Origin: Anopheles merus
Lineage: Eukaryota; Arthropoda; Insecta; Diptera; Culicidae
DNA: 64,000 nt
NCBI RefSeq assembly: GCF_017562075.2
Contig: NC_054082.1
Coordinates: 45,033,832-45,097,831 of the forward strand
Direction of reading: 5' to 3'
Shown here: positions 48,701-61,714 of the stretch, piece after piece
Layout: each line of letters begins with the position of its first letter
Numbering within the stretch: position 1 is the first letter of the stretch
Notes under the pieces: model-generated
Database searches by the model: none
What the model was told of the DNA's origin: nothing
Seen by the model: the letters and a program-made list of their open reading frames with translations, nothing else
Program-made: the position numbers and the translations under genes

Positions 48701-48864
48701 TTTTGCTAATCAATGAACGCACACAGGCAAAGCGCTGTGTGCACAGACGGAGCTTAGAGTGGACAACAAAGCTTAAAAAAATTATCATAAATCTCACATT
48801 ACTCATGGGCCTCTCTTTCCTTTCGCTTCACGACACCAAGCGCATTATGGTAGCCGTCCCCAGC

Positions 48865-48887
48865 CACACACACACACACACACACAC
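48865..48887. repeat. (CA)n microsatellite
   Basis: About eleven and a half CA units in the pigs upstream region. Confidence 0.9.
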
Positions 48888-51118
48888 GCATACAAACACC
48901 CTTTACCCCCGGGGGCTGGCCAACCCCATCGAGGGTGACACAATCAACACTCACTCACATTGAACGGGCTTGTAAATTACGCGCAGCCCGCGGAACTGGC
49001 ACAGCACAACATCTCCACTATCAGTCCGAGTATCGAGACGCGGCCGCGACAAACTGCGGAATAGGGCGAAGGGTGGCGAAAAGGGGGTTTGTTGGGCAGG
49101 AGTGTTTGATTTGTTTCGACATCTCTTCGGTTGGCCGTATGAGTCGTCGGTTGGCGAGCGAGTGAGTGAGTGGGGCGCGTATGATAACAGCACCGCCGCT
49201 GATTGCATCGCCGGCCATTTAAGTGGACGAAAACGGTGCTCGTTGCAGCGTTGCGACGTGACACAAAACTCTGGGAGGGATAGGAGGGGAGGGAAGGAGC
49301 GCTCACGAAGGGTTTCCACTACGGCGCCGCGAACACCCGCGAATCGTTCCAACCGCTTTGCGAGGGCTTTTCCACCATATCCACCGGGGTACACCTTTCA
49401 AAGCGCTTTGGCCAAAGTTCACTATACTGGATGGAAGGGTGGGTGGGTGTATGCGCGGGATTTTCAATCCTCCCGGAGCCCCCAGAGTATTGATTTTATT
49501 TCTTCTTCCTGTCTAGACGGGGAAGAATGGCTTTTTGCTTCATTCCGTTCGGTTCGGTGACCATTTAACTTTCCGAAAGGAAATGTGGACTCTCTCTTTC
49601 TCTCTCTCGTGCTTGCCAAACGGACGCTACTGTTCGATGATCGATGAGCGTCGTTTCAAACGGTTACTACAACACCCTCGAACACTTACGGTCGCGTTTG
49701 CGTGTTGTTTTAGTATCTCGTGCCTTATCTTTCCCATTTGGTAGACCATTAGTGATGGTTAGCAATTTAGCGTTGACGAAATGATTGCAAAAAGCTATTT
49801 CGAATTAAAATTTTGCGTTCTGCAGCACAACGTAAGGTGCAGCAACTCTTGGGACTGTGGTTGAGCACAGTCGAAGGACATAAAAATGGCCCCAGACACG
49901 CGTCAGTGTGAAATGAATTGGTCGTGAAATGTGGCAGGGTAGAGAAAATAAAGCAGAGAAAGACGGACGAATAGTTTAGTCACGTTTGAGCCATGAACAC
50001 AAAATAACAGAATGAAATTAACAGGGCTTTATAGGCGTTCCATGCTAAGCTGTAAAGAAATGTTAGAAGTTATGCAAGCGAAATAGCTTCGCTAAAATCG
50101 CAAAACAATTTTTAATTAATTCATAAAGCGAAGGTAGCATAACGACGTTAGTCAAGTTTGGCTTACGAAGCATCAAATATTTAAAAAATCTCCCCTTTAA
50201 AGTTTTATTAAAAATTTTCTGGCAGACGTTTAATTCTATTAAATAACATTTTTCTAATAACCTGTCCATTGCAGCCAACTTCACTAGAGTAAGAAGGGGG
50301 AAAATTAAATAAAGGCCAAACTAATAAACCATCACCCTCACCACTGTACGGCACTATTGATTCCGAATCTGTACCCTACGGTGGCTTATCAAAATCTATC
50401 GCCTGTGTTGCCCCATCCAACTGGCAAGGCGTGCAGGGAGCAACACAACGTACGTCCAGCTGGGTAGTCTACACAACTGTGTAAAACTGGCCACTGTTAT
50501 CAGGCCGTTCTGCAACTATATAGTCCCTTCCCATTTGCACCAGAGCAATAAATATCGTTTCTAAGCGTTGTGAGTACGCGTGTGGTGGGTGTTGTCGCAT
50601 CGAGCTAGCGATAGTTGCGTATCAGAGCACGCGTCCGCTGTGCGTAACGAGCAACAAGTCAAACAAAACAGTGTCTTTTTTTTCTTTCTTCTTTCCAACA
50701 ACAAAACGCAATCAATGTGGCTTGGTCAACGATGATAAGCCGCCGTTGCCCGTTGGCCCAGGAACCTTCTCAGATCGGAAGGGGTCTCCTCGGGCGAGAA
50801 CAAAGAGAGCACCGCGAAAGGGAAAACATACGCCTGTGTGCCCCGTAAGCCCCGACAGTGTTCACCTTTCTCGCTGGTGAACGTTCGAACAGGAAACGGA
50901 TGGAATGGTGTATCGGATTGAAAAACACCACCACAAAGTGTGAACTCCGCCGGAATGGAGGATAAGGCAAGCAACAAAAAAAAGATGGGTTAGTTTAAAG
51001 AAATAACACAAGTAACAAACCAAGAAGTGACAAAACGAACAGAAGAAAGAACATGGGTTCAATATGCAGATTATGACATAAGCTGATGTGTGTGTGTGCG
51101 TATTGGTTGAATACATAC

Positions 51119-51615
51119 CGAATGATTTCCGTTCTCTCGCTTGCGTGGAGCTGGTGGAACGTTGCCCTTTCTTGTTCTGCTGCTTCTTCGCTAGTTGGTG
51201 TGTTTGCTCTTCCTACGCTCGTCTCGTTGCAGACAGACAGAACTCTTTCCCTTTTTTCTTCCCTCGGATTGCGTTTGGTAGATTGTTTTATTACTTTCTC
51301 TGCCGCTCACTACAGTGCGACTGCTGCTGCTGCTTCCGGTTTCACTGCGACCGCTGTTGGCACGTTCTTCACACGTCCGTCTGTCGTCGTTCTAACGCCT
51401 TCCAGTGCTGGTTTGATCGTAAAGGATATCATGCTGGAAACTGCCGCACAGTTTCGCAGAGCGTTTTTTTTTCGTCGTGCTCGTTCTGCCCTGTTGTTGG
51501 CAACGCGCTCTCAGTAGGCTTTACGTAGTCGGTATTTGCACTAGAGTTTGCACTTGGGTTTATTTTTTTGTTTCGTTTTGTTGTTTCACTATTTCACCAC
51601 CGTCACCGTGTCACT
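51119..51615 (-). other. Candidate non-coding first exon (5' leader) on the pigs strand
   Basis: On the minus strand this roughly 500-nt block has the look of an insect 5'UTR: rich in AAC, CAG and GAA elements, and ending in a consensus donor (ATTCG then GTATGT, donor at 51118-51117). A TCAGTG initiator-like sequence lies at its upstream end (A+1 at about 51615). No downstream promoter element or TATA box is clear. It points toward pigs, 10 kb away, so it may be a distal pigs leader exon. This is an inference from composition only. Confidence 0.25.
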
Positions 51616-54156
51616 GAATGTAGTTGCATCGTCGGAAGATGTGGAAGATGAAATGAGCTGTTGACTCGCTGTTTTGTCAGTAGCTACATTGGCAGGAGGA
51701 ATTCTATTGTTTTATTTCATCACGCTGCAAAAATAAGGTGGGACAACAAAGCATTGAAGGAAAAGTGTCACTGCAAAAGACGCATCGGATATGAAAGGCT
51801 AATGCTCACTCTATCTGACTAGGAATACGAATTTTGTAATCAGAAGCATTTTTCGGACAGACATTGGGGAATTTATTTTTTTAATAGTCAGACACATTTG
51901 CAACACATGGTTCTCTTGGTGGGGTTCTGATGAAGACAGCGGCAAAGAGAAAAGCAAAACAAAACTTTGAAGCAGGAAACAGAAGACAGCCGAAACCTAA
52001 CAGCGCAAAAACGCATCAATAGCTTTAACAGAAAGATAGACACATTTAAAGGCGTTGTTTTATCTAATATTAACATCTTCACAAAACTCATAGTTCACAT
52101 GCAAAATACAAAGAGCTGCAGCAGTGTTAAAAGCCATCGAATAAAACTCGTTGAAGTGCGCTCGCTCTCTCGCCCTGCTTGTCTGTGTCTGTTGCATGCC
52201 CACGGAGTTTGCGGTGTTGTTCGTTCGCTCTGGGTGGCAAATGAGATCGTCTCTAACATGGCGTTATGTCTTTCCTCTACTCCCCAGTGTCCTTCAACCC
52301 ATTCCCCACCAAAAAGGGCGGCGGGGCGCGGAGCGAAACAGAGATAGAGAGAGACAGAGACAGAGAAATACGGCACGGGAAGAAGAGGCCAAAAACTAGA
52401 CAAAGCGATACGAACGAGCAAAACAAATGGCAGAACAACGAAAAGCCACAAAATGACACTATCTTGTGACACCCGCGATCGTGCCCGGTCTCCACCGTGT
52501 CTCACCCTCATCCATATGTGCTGCCATACTCTCACTTTCCGCCACATCTCCCAATCCTATCGTATCCATTCGTCGGCACCGTCGTCGTGTGTGGTGGAGT
52601 CTGCAATGCTCCACCAGCGTCGTGACCATACCACTCGAGCTCGATAGGAAGAAACGAAAAAAAAAAACAACAACAACAACACTTTGCCGAAACGCTGCCC
52701 TTCTACGGGCCTGGAGGGAAAACTACGGCAGCAGAGGTGAGAAAAGTGTGGGAAAAAGGAAAATCGTGAGTGAAAACCAATCTTTTGGAGCCCTGCCGAA
52801 GGTGCAGGGTGGTCCGGTTCAGGAAGATTTTTTCACTCCTATACCAGTCCTATTCCAGGCTTTTCCATAATAGGTTTTTTCCAAGCAAAAAAAAGGGTGT
52901 TTTCCTTCAAATAGGATGTCTCTACCATAGAACATCATTCACATACACACACATATATGTATATAGATATGCGAATCCACACGCACTAGTACAGGATCTC
53001 ATAAGTTTGTCAGTGTTCTTGGCACAAACGTCTATCGCAGACCTAACCAAAATAAATTTCAAAGAAACACACATTTTTCCCCCACGGCACTGTGCTTGGG
53101 AGGCAAATTGCCTGGAGGATTGTGTTTGTCCAATTTAACGTCTATTGTAGGAAGGGGAAAACAATGATTTCGATCAACCACAGCGAACCAAACAAACAGC
53201 TCCCAAGGCCTACTAGCCTTGGGGCATAATATCCAAAGCTCTGCCCAAACAAACAATCGAACTGACCGAAAGTGTCCTAAAGACTAGCAGAGTGGGCCTA
53301 ATGGGAGCAGAAACTCGATGTAGTAAGAAGACCTAGCCTAATCTGTTTAAATGAGTCTATTGCTGTAGATATCTTTAATGTTCCAATGAAAAATACTGAT
53401 TGGCAAGGGATCTAGCCCGAAAAGGATGTTACAATTTTCCGACACCCGGCCATTTCTACTGCTGATAGACCAGCACGGGAAAACTATCACCACCCCCTCC
53501 CTGTGACCCGCATAAACAAATGGAGAACCAGCAAAAAAAAACACCCCAAAAGCGCAACGAGAGCAAACTGTCACAACTGTCACTGGAAGAACGGGGGAGC
53601 ATACACGCACACATGGGAACCTCTTCGGCAGGTGGAAAAAGGGACCCGCGGAACAGTTGCTGTGCGATGGGGAAAAACGATCCTCTAAACATCGGCTTCG
53701 TAGCAGCTCCTTCTATACCGAACCAAACAAATCACTGCACACACAAACACGCCAACACGCCGTTCTATCACTTTTGGTTCTATCGTCGACGCACATATAC
53801 ACACATGGGGACTTGGAACGACCGCATGAAAAATATTGAACACACCAGTCTGGAAGAGGAAAACACACAAACACATGCACACATACACACAGAAACATAG
53901 ATGTACACGCTGGTAGGAAGTCGCGCAATCGCAGCTGTCACACGGTCACGCACGGTGATGCACGGATAAGGGCTACACGCGTTCCGTGAGCCTGAAGTTT
54001 TGCTCCTTACCCGTTGTGGTGTGTGGTACCCGAGCGAGCACAAAACGCGCGTCCGAATCGTCGCGGGTGTACGAGTGAATTAAGCGCGGACGAATCGAAA
54101 AGTGTACATTATGTACGTGCTCGGTGTTTGCCGTTCGCCCGCAAGTTCGCTCTTTT

Positions 54157-54160
<4 letters not shown>

Positions 54161-54189
<29 letters not shown>
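54161..54189. repeat. (TC)n microsatellite
   Basis: A 29-base TC run; a similar but shorter purine/pyrimidine tract occurs at 52341-52375. Confidence 0.92.
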
Positions 54190-54193
<4 letters not shown>

Positions 54194-57100
54194 TTTTCTC
54201 TTTTGTGCGCTCTCACACCGCCCCTGATGCTGCTGCTGCTCGTTCTTTTACGCACTTTTTTGTGTGGATTGCATGCATGCGTATGAGAAGGAACTGAGGG
54301 AGAGAAGGCAGTTTTGAGAGAAAGAGTGTTTTTATTACAGGGTTTCTTGTTCACTGTTTGATGTATTGCTTTAGGTTTCATTTTCAGCTATAGCAATTTG
54401 TATTTTATTTATCGTTTATATGAAATTTTACTGCTGTCGCTGTTGACAATTCCAAAAAAAACATCAAATTTTGTTAAAAAACGTATAAATACGATACGCT
54501 TTTTTCATCTAACCCTGTAAAAACTCTTTCTCTCTCACTCTCTCTATCCCCGTCGAGCTGAAATTGTCTCTCACGTTTCCAAGAAACACATCAGCTGGAA
54601 ACACTCTCCATCTCGTTCGCTCTCCTTTCACTCTCTTCGTGTCTCACTCACCCATGCTTGTCGAGCCAGGTTCACTCTTTACCACCCTTGGGCAATGCTG
54701 TTATCGTGTAGCTGAATGTGCATGCATCGACTACCGCGGTGGCTACACAGCGCGTACACCTATGCGCAGGAAAAGGACGAACACGAGCGCAATCTCCGCG
54801 CAACGGAGCTCTCGCTCACAATCGACGGAATCCTGGGCGCATACCGTTTTCGGGGAAGGATGCAGGAACCCTTCACCTCAACCACCGAAACTCATTCGCT
54901 TCCTCCCGCCCCCTCAGTAGGGGAGAGCCCTACTGGATTGCATTGCAGCGCATGCCGGCTTGCAACTTCCTATGCGTGTGTGTGTGTGTGTGCAGTCACC
55001 GATGACATTGAAAACTGTGGCGTGCGATGACTCAGGCCGGTCATGCGGCAACAGGATTGAGCAAACAAATAAAATAACGAAAAAGATAAAAGAAACACAC
55101 TACGAGGAAAACACTCGCGACAATACAAATGTTCCCCGCGTGTGCTTCTTTCCTGTTCGCATGGATGCACTTTTATCTTTCTTTATTGTTATTGCATCTT
55201 ATCGACAGTCGCCGATTTCCTGACCTGGGGGTTATGGGATTTAGAGACGTTTTAAAGTTATGAAGCTGTAAAAATGGCACCCAAAGGGGGAATGCAAATG
55301 AGTTTTCTGCAATCATAAACAGATTCGACAGGGGACAGACAGAACTTAACGGTAATGGTCGGCTGTTTGGGCTGTGCATTAAGCGTTAAAGCTCACGAAA
55401 TGATTTAAAAACCATGCAAAAGGCTTGTAATGTGCACAACAAATCAACCCTCTAGGTAGGTTAAGCCAACGGAATGTTTATGTTTACATTTAAAATAAGG
55501 CTCGTATCTATATATAACCTTACAGTTTTCAAGATCTTTTTTTTATTTTACACACAAATGAACACTCCATTTTTTAAGACCTTCTCGTGCACTGCACATT
55601 AAAACGAACATAATTGTGTACAAAGCAAACATAATGAATTTCTAAATAAAGCCAACGATCCCTTCAGGAGCCAAACATGCACGTACATTGCACTCCGCGT
55701 CTTCCGCGTTGTGTCTTCACTTTTGCTGCACTTATTGTGCAATATGTAAACGAAGACAAGGTTTAGCACGATCGTACCCGTGTGTGCATGGGTAGTGCGT
55801 AGAAAGAGTAGAACTTGCGAATGAAGAGGTTGGTGTTGAGGATACGTCTTTGATGTGGGAAGCGATGTTCAAACAAATATTTATAATAAATGAGAACGTT
55901 TTGTTATCTCGGTTAAAATCTAGTTTGTTAATTAATTTTAAACTATTTTTTAAAGGATTTTCGGCCTAAAATCTACAAGCAAGAAGTGAGTGTTTGGGTT
56001 CGTTCTCGTTTAAATTAAAAGAAAAATTAAAACATCATCGCTGGGTGCAACGACCATGAGAATCCAAACACTCTTCTGCCGGCTGGCACGTATTCTGGCC
56101 GGTCGACACATGGCCGTTCTTGGCATGTTTGCACACGACGATGACACGATAGTGATGGTGCGCAGCGCAATACACTACTCAACGCACTATTGTATGATTC
56201 ACGGTCAATAATCTCGCCGCAAAGCCATTATCACGCTGAGACACAAATAAACAAGACGTTTCCCTTGTCGATCCTTGGCTCCTCCAATCTTCGACACCTG
56301 CACGTGCAGCGCACGCTCGAACACCATCCTCGACAAACCTCGAATAGTGCACCCTTGAAGTAATGATGATGAATTCATAGTTTTGCTTTTGTTCTGCTTC
56401 CGCCACACGGAAACGACACACGGATTCTCTTCACACTTCACAGCTCATTCTCGCCATTTTCCAGTTCCGACACTTTCTTATCAGTGCTGCACGGCACGGC
56501 GTGCCTGTGTGCCAACTTCCGTGGGCCGTTCGGTGTGAATCTCGCACCCCAACGAGGTGTGTAATTTATGACTGACGCTGTTGTGGATCGCCGGCAAAAC
56601 AGTGTTTGTGTGTATGTGTTATTTATATCCTCGTCGTACGTATTCTGATGGTTTTCTTTCGAGCGTGAGTGAGTGAATGCCGTTGTCACGGTAGAGTACG
56701 ATCGACCAATAATAATCGCCCTCCCACATCCACGGATAGCGATGACTTCCTGAATTATGAGATCTACTGCCCCGATGATTTACGAGAAGTTAGCACATCC
56801 ATATTTATTTTCAATTAATATCCATTTTGTCTATACGATATATTATTCATATCCTGGTAGAAGCGAGCAAGTTCTTCAAATGTTTGATTTCATACCCAAC
56901 AATCATGTTTCAAATTATTTACTAAAAAAACACAACAAAACAAAATCCCAAAAAGGTAATTCCTATGCTATTCGCCATTTCAAACCATGTTCACGGCTGT
57001 CCCACTTGAGAACAAACATGGAAAGGTCTCACACATGAACGGATTACACGAAGCCTCACTTTAAATGCAAATGTGAACAAACGACTTCACAAGGGATAAA

Positions 57101-57285
57101 AAAGCAACCCATTCATAGCTCAGCGTCCAACCAAACTACAACATTGAAGAATTTGTCTTTCCACCAAACTCTTCCGTGTACGGTAAAATTATTATTGCTC
57201 ATTCCGCCGTCCAAACCTCCAAACCATAGCCTGGCACAGCGAGGTATCTCCCGTGTTCCATTGAAAAGGCAACCACCTCAACAGA

Positions 57286-57301
<16 letters not shown>

Positions 57302-57326
<25 letters not shown>

Positions 57327-57329
57327 ACA
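57302..57329. repeat. (CA)14 microsatellite
   Basis: A perfect 28-base CA run directly after a short CT run. Confidence 0.95.
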
Positions 57330-57556
57330 AGCCCAAGCTCTAATAATAACAAGCCGTAAAAATGTGGATATTAAAACAAACAAAGATTAGCCCGGCCGGA
57401 TGCCCGCCCGGAACACGATCTAGCCCGGGATGCTGTCGAGCGGCTGGGAAAACGCGGCCCCTGAGTCATGCAGACCCTGTGGACCGGTACCGTCCACCCG
57501 CAAGTACACACCGTACCGAAAAGTTATCATGTAAAAATATGTAAAAACATTAGATC

Positions 57557-57817
57557 ATGAACAAAGGGAACGCGCTCTGCTGGAGATGGAGCGCACTGCG
57601 ATCGCGGCTGCTGCACAGGCTGGGTGCGATTGATCGTTTCGCGGATGGGAATGGAATGGACAGGGGGAACAAAAAGGAAAACCAAACAGTCAACGCTGAG
57701 AAGCTCGACGAGTGGCGGGGGAATGAAATAGAAAGGATGCAGGCTTGTTTGGGTGATCGTACAAGGGGGGACATACTACGTTGGATCTGGATGCAAATGG
57801 TATTTAAACAAAAGTGA
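57557..57817 (+). CDS. Unassigned 86-codon open frame
   Basis: An ATG-initiated frame of 86 codons with balanced, charged composition (for example KLDEWRGNEIERMQACLGDR). A 129-codon frame on the other strand overlaps it completely, so at most one can be real and perhaps neither. No domain or homologue is recognised. Confidence 0.15.
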   Translation: MNKGNALCWRWSALRSRLLHRLGAIDRFADGNGMDRGNKKENQTVNAEKLDEWRGNEIERMQACLGDRTRGDILRWIWMQMVFKQK

Positions 57818-58548
57818 ATTTTAAGCTGCTCGATGATTAGCAGCGGTTTCAAAATGATGAGTTCTAACTGTTTGAAAAGAAATGAGAATTTTAAAAAATG
57901 TAATGATTGATATTTCTTACGTTGTGCTAGGCGTAACAATCAAAGCCATTCCAAGGCCATAGGCTTATGGATTTATGTTATCTCCGAAATCCTCCCAAGA
58001 AAAAAACTCCACAGCTAAGATACACTACAGTATATATTGATACACAAATAGCTCATTCATATATTTTTTTATAAAGATCCAACCATAAATTCAATACTAG
58101 TTTGTGACGAAAAAATTGTTTTCAAATATATTAAACAAACCTGGGCCAGAGTAAAGCCGTTTCAAATGTCCAAAAATTCACATATAATTCCAATCAGCAT
58201 CTAATCGTACTAACTCGTGTTTCGTTTAGCAAGTATTCAAGTGATCATTCTTTTTTCTCCTGGGATGTTTATCAAATATGGCACAATTTGCCAATACAAT
58301 TTGACGTTGCTGCGGTAAAATGCATTTGCTTAAAAAATGTATGCGAAAAACATGCTCAAAATCATAGAGATCAACATGATCTCATAACAAATACTAGCTT
58401 AACTAGACGTTTCTATCACAAAATAATAACAATTGTTCGATGTTAATACATAATTTCGAGCAGCTCCAAATCGCTTCTTCCGTTGAACTAGATGTTCCAG
58501 CGTTACCAAGTATATTATCTACCAAGAAGTGAAAATAATGCGTTAAAT

Positions 58549-59315
58549 CAGACATGTCAAACATGCCATTATGCCGCGAAGAACTTTGGCAGTTATTTGA
58601 ATGAAGCAGAAATAGATTGCAAATTATAAGATAAGAGAAAACGGGTGTATTAATGTTTATCCATTGAGGAAGAAAGTTTCAACATTCAGTTTTAATAGTT
58701 CGATTATCGAAGAGTGTAGTAAGTTACACATAGTTACTTGTTTGGGAAGGTATTCGCGAAGATGGCACGTAGAATGTGGGTTAGTAGTTGTTTCCTGAGA
58801 ACACTATAAAGTCGGAATACCAAAATTTTATCCATTTACCGCCATTGAGGCTCTCTGGAAAGTTCGGAAATCATGTATTGGACTACCACTTTCTTCAATT
58901 CATTGATGAGGCTACTCTTTAGATATGGTTCTGCAAAAATCAGGTCGATATATTAAAACCATGAAAAACCAAGAACTCAAAAAAGGTACGGATTGTATGA
59001 GGTCGACTTTTTCCTCAACAAAATGGCCACAAAATGGCCACAGAGTGATTGAATACGAAATACTAAATTTCCAAGTAGGGACGACCGCCACTAAAGTAAA
59101 GTATGAGTAAATAATGAATTTCATGAAATGTTCATTGGTTGTAGCGTCTAATGTACATGTTTGTAAATGTAAATAAGATTCTAGGTCGAAGAATAAGCCT
59201 TTAATAATTTTTGCCTATTGAACGCACCCCCTCCCCACCATTGCCCAACTGGGGCCCGCGAAAATATTTTGAACCGCAATCCGACCCGCGTCCCAAAACG
59301 AGTTTGACATCACTG
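58549..59315. mobile_element. Non-autonomous hAT-like element with 8-bp target duplication
   Basis: Left terminus CAGACATGTCAAAC and right terminus (reverse complement) CAGTGATGTCAAAC match at 12 of 14 positions. The flanks are CGTTAAAT (58541-58548) and CCTTAAAT (59316-59323), matching at 7 of 8, the duplication length typical of hAT transposons. The right subterminal region contains CGCGGGCCC, also common in hAT ends. The 767-bp body has no long frame, so it is a MITE-like or deletion derivative. Flank and terminus mismatches suggest an old insertion. Confidence 0.7.
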
Positions 59316-59696
59316 CCTTAAATATTGGCCATCATCCATCGTGCAATGAAACAACTGCTGGTCGATTTCTCCACCCAAAACCTCCGTTCAACTACAATGC
59401 GATCTATTCGATTCGTGTGTGATGCGATCGATTGTCCCCGAGCCATGTCTACGCATGTTTACACACCCCTCCCGGTACGCTTGTCCGACGTGCGGTGGTC
59501 AACGCCGGGGCTGGGGATGGGGAGGTGCGGAACCAGGGTTTCGGACGGAGACGGCTGACACGGAAGAGCCCGGAGGCAGAGAGTGCAATGCGCACGCAAA
59601 CCGTGATCATACCATTCGGCACGACCCCTCAAACCGTATCGTTTGACAGCTGGTTACCATGGCGCGATTGCAGCCGGCCAGAAAGCGAGAAACGCC

Positions 59697-59698
<2 letters not shown>

Positions 59699-59732
<34 letters not shown>
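59699..59732. repeat. (GT)17 microsatellite
   Basis: A perfect 34-base GT run; an open frame through it encodes only Val/Cys repeats. Confidence 0.96.
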
Positions 59733-59735
<3 letters not shown>

Positions 59736-59979
59736 CAGCGATTGCAAGCAAAAGACACTCAGTATACCCGGTCGTTATGGTAACCGCGGTATATCCCGCG
59801 CACGGTACACCCGCCGTAACGAAAACAACCGAATGCTAATGTTTATATTATGTTGCGCAGCTTCGGCCCGCGAACTTCCCATCCTGGTCGTCGGCCGGGT
59901 CTTGACCCTCCGCACAGCGGCCCCCACAGCTTTGGCCCGTTAAGGAGTTGAAGATCATTTTCAAAGCGCGCGTGCACAT

Positions 59980-59981
<2 letters not shown>

Positions 59982-60014
<33 letters not shown>
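59982..60014. repeat. (CA)n microsatellite
   Basis: A 33-base CA run, 250 bp from the GT run at 59699, so the two can pair as a long inverted repeat. Confidence 0.95.
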
Positions 60015-60015
<1 letters not shown>

Positions 60016-61560
60016 ATGACTGATATAGCCTTGCGGCCGACTAGAGCTCAAGTCATGCTTGCTAGAAGCAGGGAAAGAAACAAAAAAAACATTTGCTCCG
60101 AGGCCCATTACTGGAGTGACCGTGCGAGAATCCGCAGGTTTCCGAGGGTGACGACGGGGCTTTATGGTCGTTAGTGGGTCCGACTTTTGGACCTCCTAGA
60201 CGCTGAGCAACAGATAAATCATTCATGTGCAGCTCGCTCCACGCTACACCGCGGTGCGGAGGGCAGCATAAGCGATATCGATGGGCTTTGGCATAGGCGC
60301 ACACACAAACACACACACACAAGTTTAGTTACATCCGGTCGCCAGGCACTGGTGGCTGGTAAACTGTCGCAGGCTTGGAGGGTCATAGTGGTGGCCGCGA
60401 CGACGACGACGATGGTGACAACGATGACGACGCGCTTTGGCGCTTTGCAGCGGCGCTTTGATGGCGTCTGTTTTCATGCCTAACGGCGGTCTCCCCAAGA
60501 TGCCTTTCTTCTCAACATGTCCTCTTCCTGGGACATGTGCACGCTCACAGTTCTTGCTGGATTGTAGGCATCACTTGGGAGTCTAGGATTTTTGATGCGA
60601 AAATCCAACAAAAGTCTGGTGCAAGTTACACCAAAGCAGTTTAGAAATTTATCACAGTCCTATTTCTAAAACCATTTCAGGTTAGTAGTTTGGTACATCG
60701 GGAATCTTAATTTCTCCATCTCCAGAGCAAATCGTGGCAGAAAACGATCATCCATCACTGTTTTGCTCTTGGGTGATCTTTGCAACGAGGGATCTCCTAC
60801 ATGGACACCATGCAACTAACAGCAACAAGCCGCATGGGGCACAGGGGCATCACCTAATGGTGCACACTACCGGCCCGGATGCGCTCGTATGTGACAAACG
60901 GAGAACGCGAGAGAGAGAGCATCCCCTGCGCCTCGAGCCACCACGGCAATGGTAGCACAGGCGCCTGCCACACAGCGACAACGAGATCACACGAAAGCCA
61001 CACGCTTCCTATTGCTTATATCCCAGCGTCCCCTGCCCGATCTGGCCCACCGTTCCTTGCACGTGAGAGCCTAAACATCGTGCCGAAGCTTCTGCCACCT
61101 TGGAGCACAGTTCACAGTCACACATAGTCCACGCTTTGCGATCGCACCAACCATCTGGGCCAACCCTCCCTTTCTAGCATCGGCAGCTTAAGCCTCCGCT
61201 GGCTTCCTTCCTCGATGCCGTCCCCCCTCTGTCCCAGCATGTTCGCTGCTCAGCAGCTTCGTTGCACACACCATAATTGCACACCGCCTTGAAGATCAGC
61301 TCTGGCCGGCCTAATCGAACCACAACCGGACCGACCGTACGACAAGGTGACAATGGTGGGGGGCACTGAGAGGATCGTGATCGACAAAATAGCTCCACGA
61401 ACGGTAGGGTCCACCGATCCCCATCGCCACCCCATTCGATCAGTTCGACCCGCACGTACCGACCAGGGCAGGGTAATGGCGCCCCGGGTTGGATATAAAT
61501 AATCGTGAAATCTTGAAATGCCCATATACGGTCCTGGACCTGAAGTGAGATGCTGAGGAC

Positions 61561-61567
<7 letters not shown>

Positions 61568-61636
<69 letters not shown>
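61568..61636. repeat. (GA)n microsatellite
   Basis: A 69-base GA run. The 244-codon minus-strand frame across it (61174-61908) is largely Ser/Leu repeat and is not believed to be a gene. Confidence 0.96.
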
Positions 61637-61639
<3 letters not shown>

Positions 61640-61691
61640 AAAAAGAACGCAAACAACAAGAGCCTTTCGTCATTGACATTGAGCCACGGGG

Positions 61692-61714
61692 CTGCTGCTG
61701 CTGCTGCTGCTGCT
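61692..61714. repeat. (CTG)n trinucleotide repeat
   Basis: About seven and a half CTG units close to the GA run; no coding context is recognised. Confidence 0.92.
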
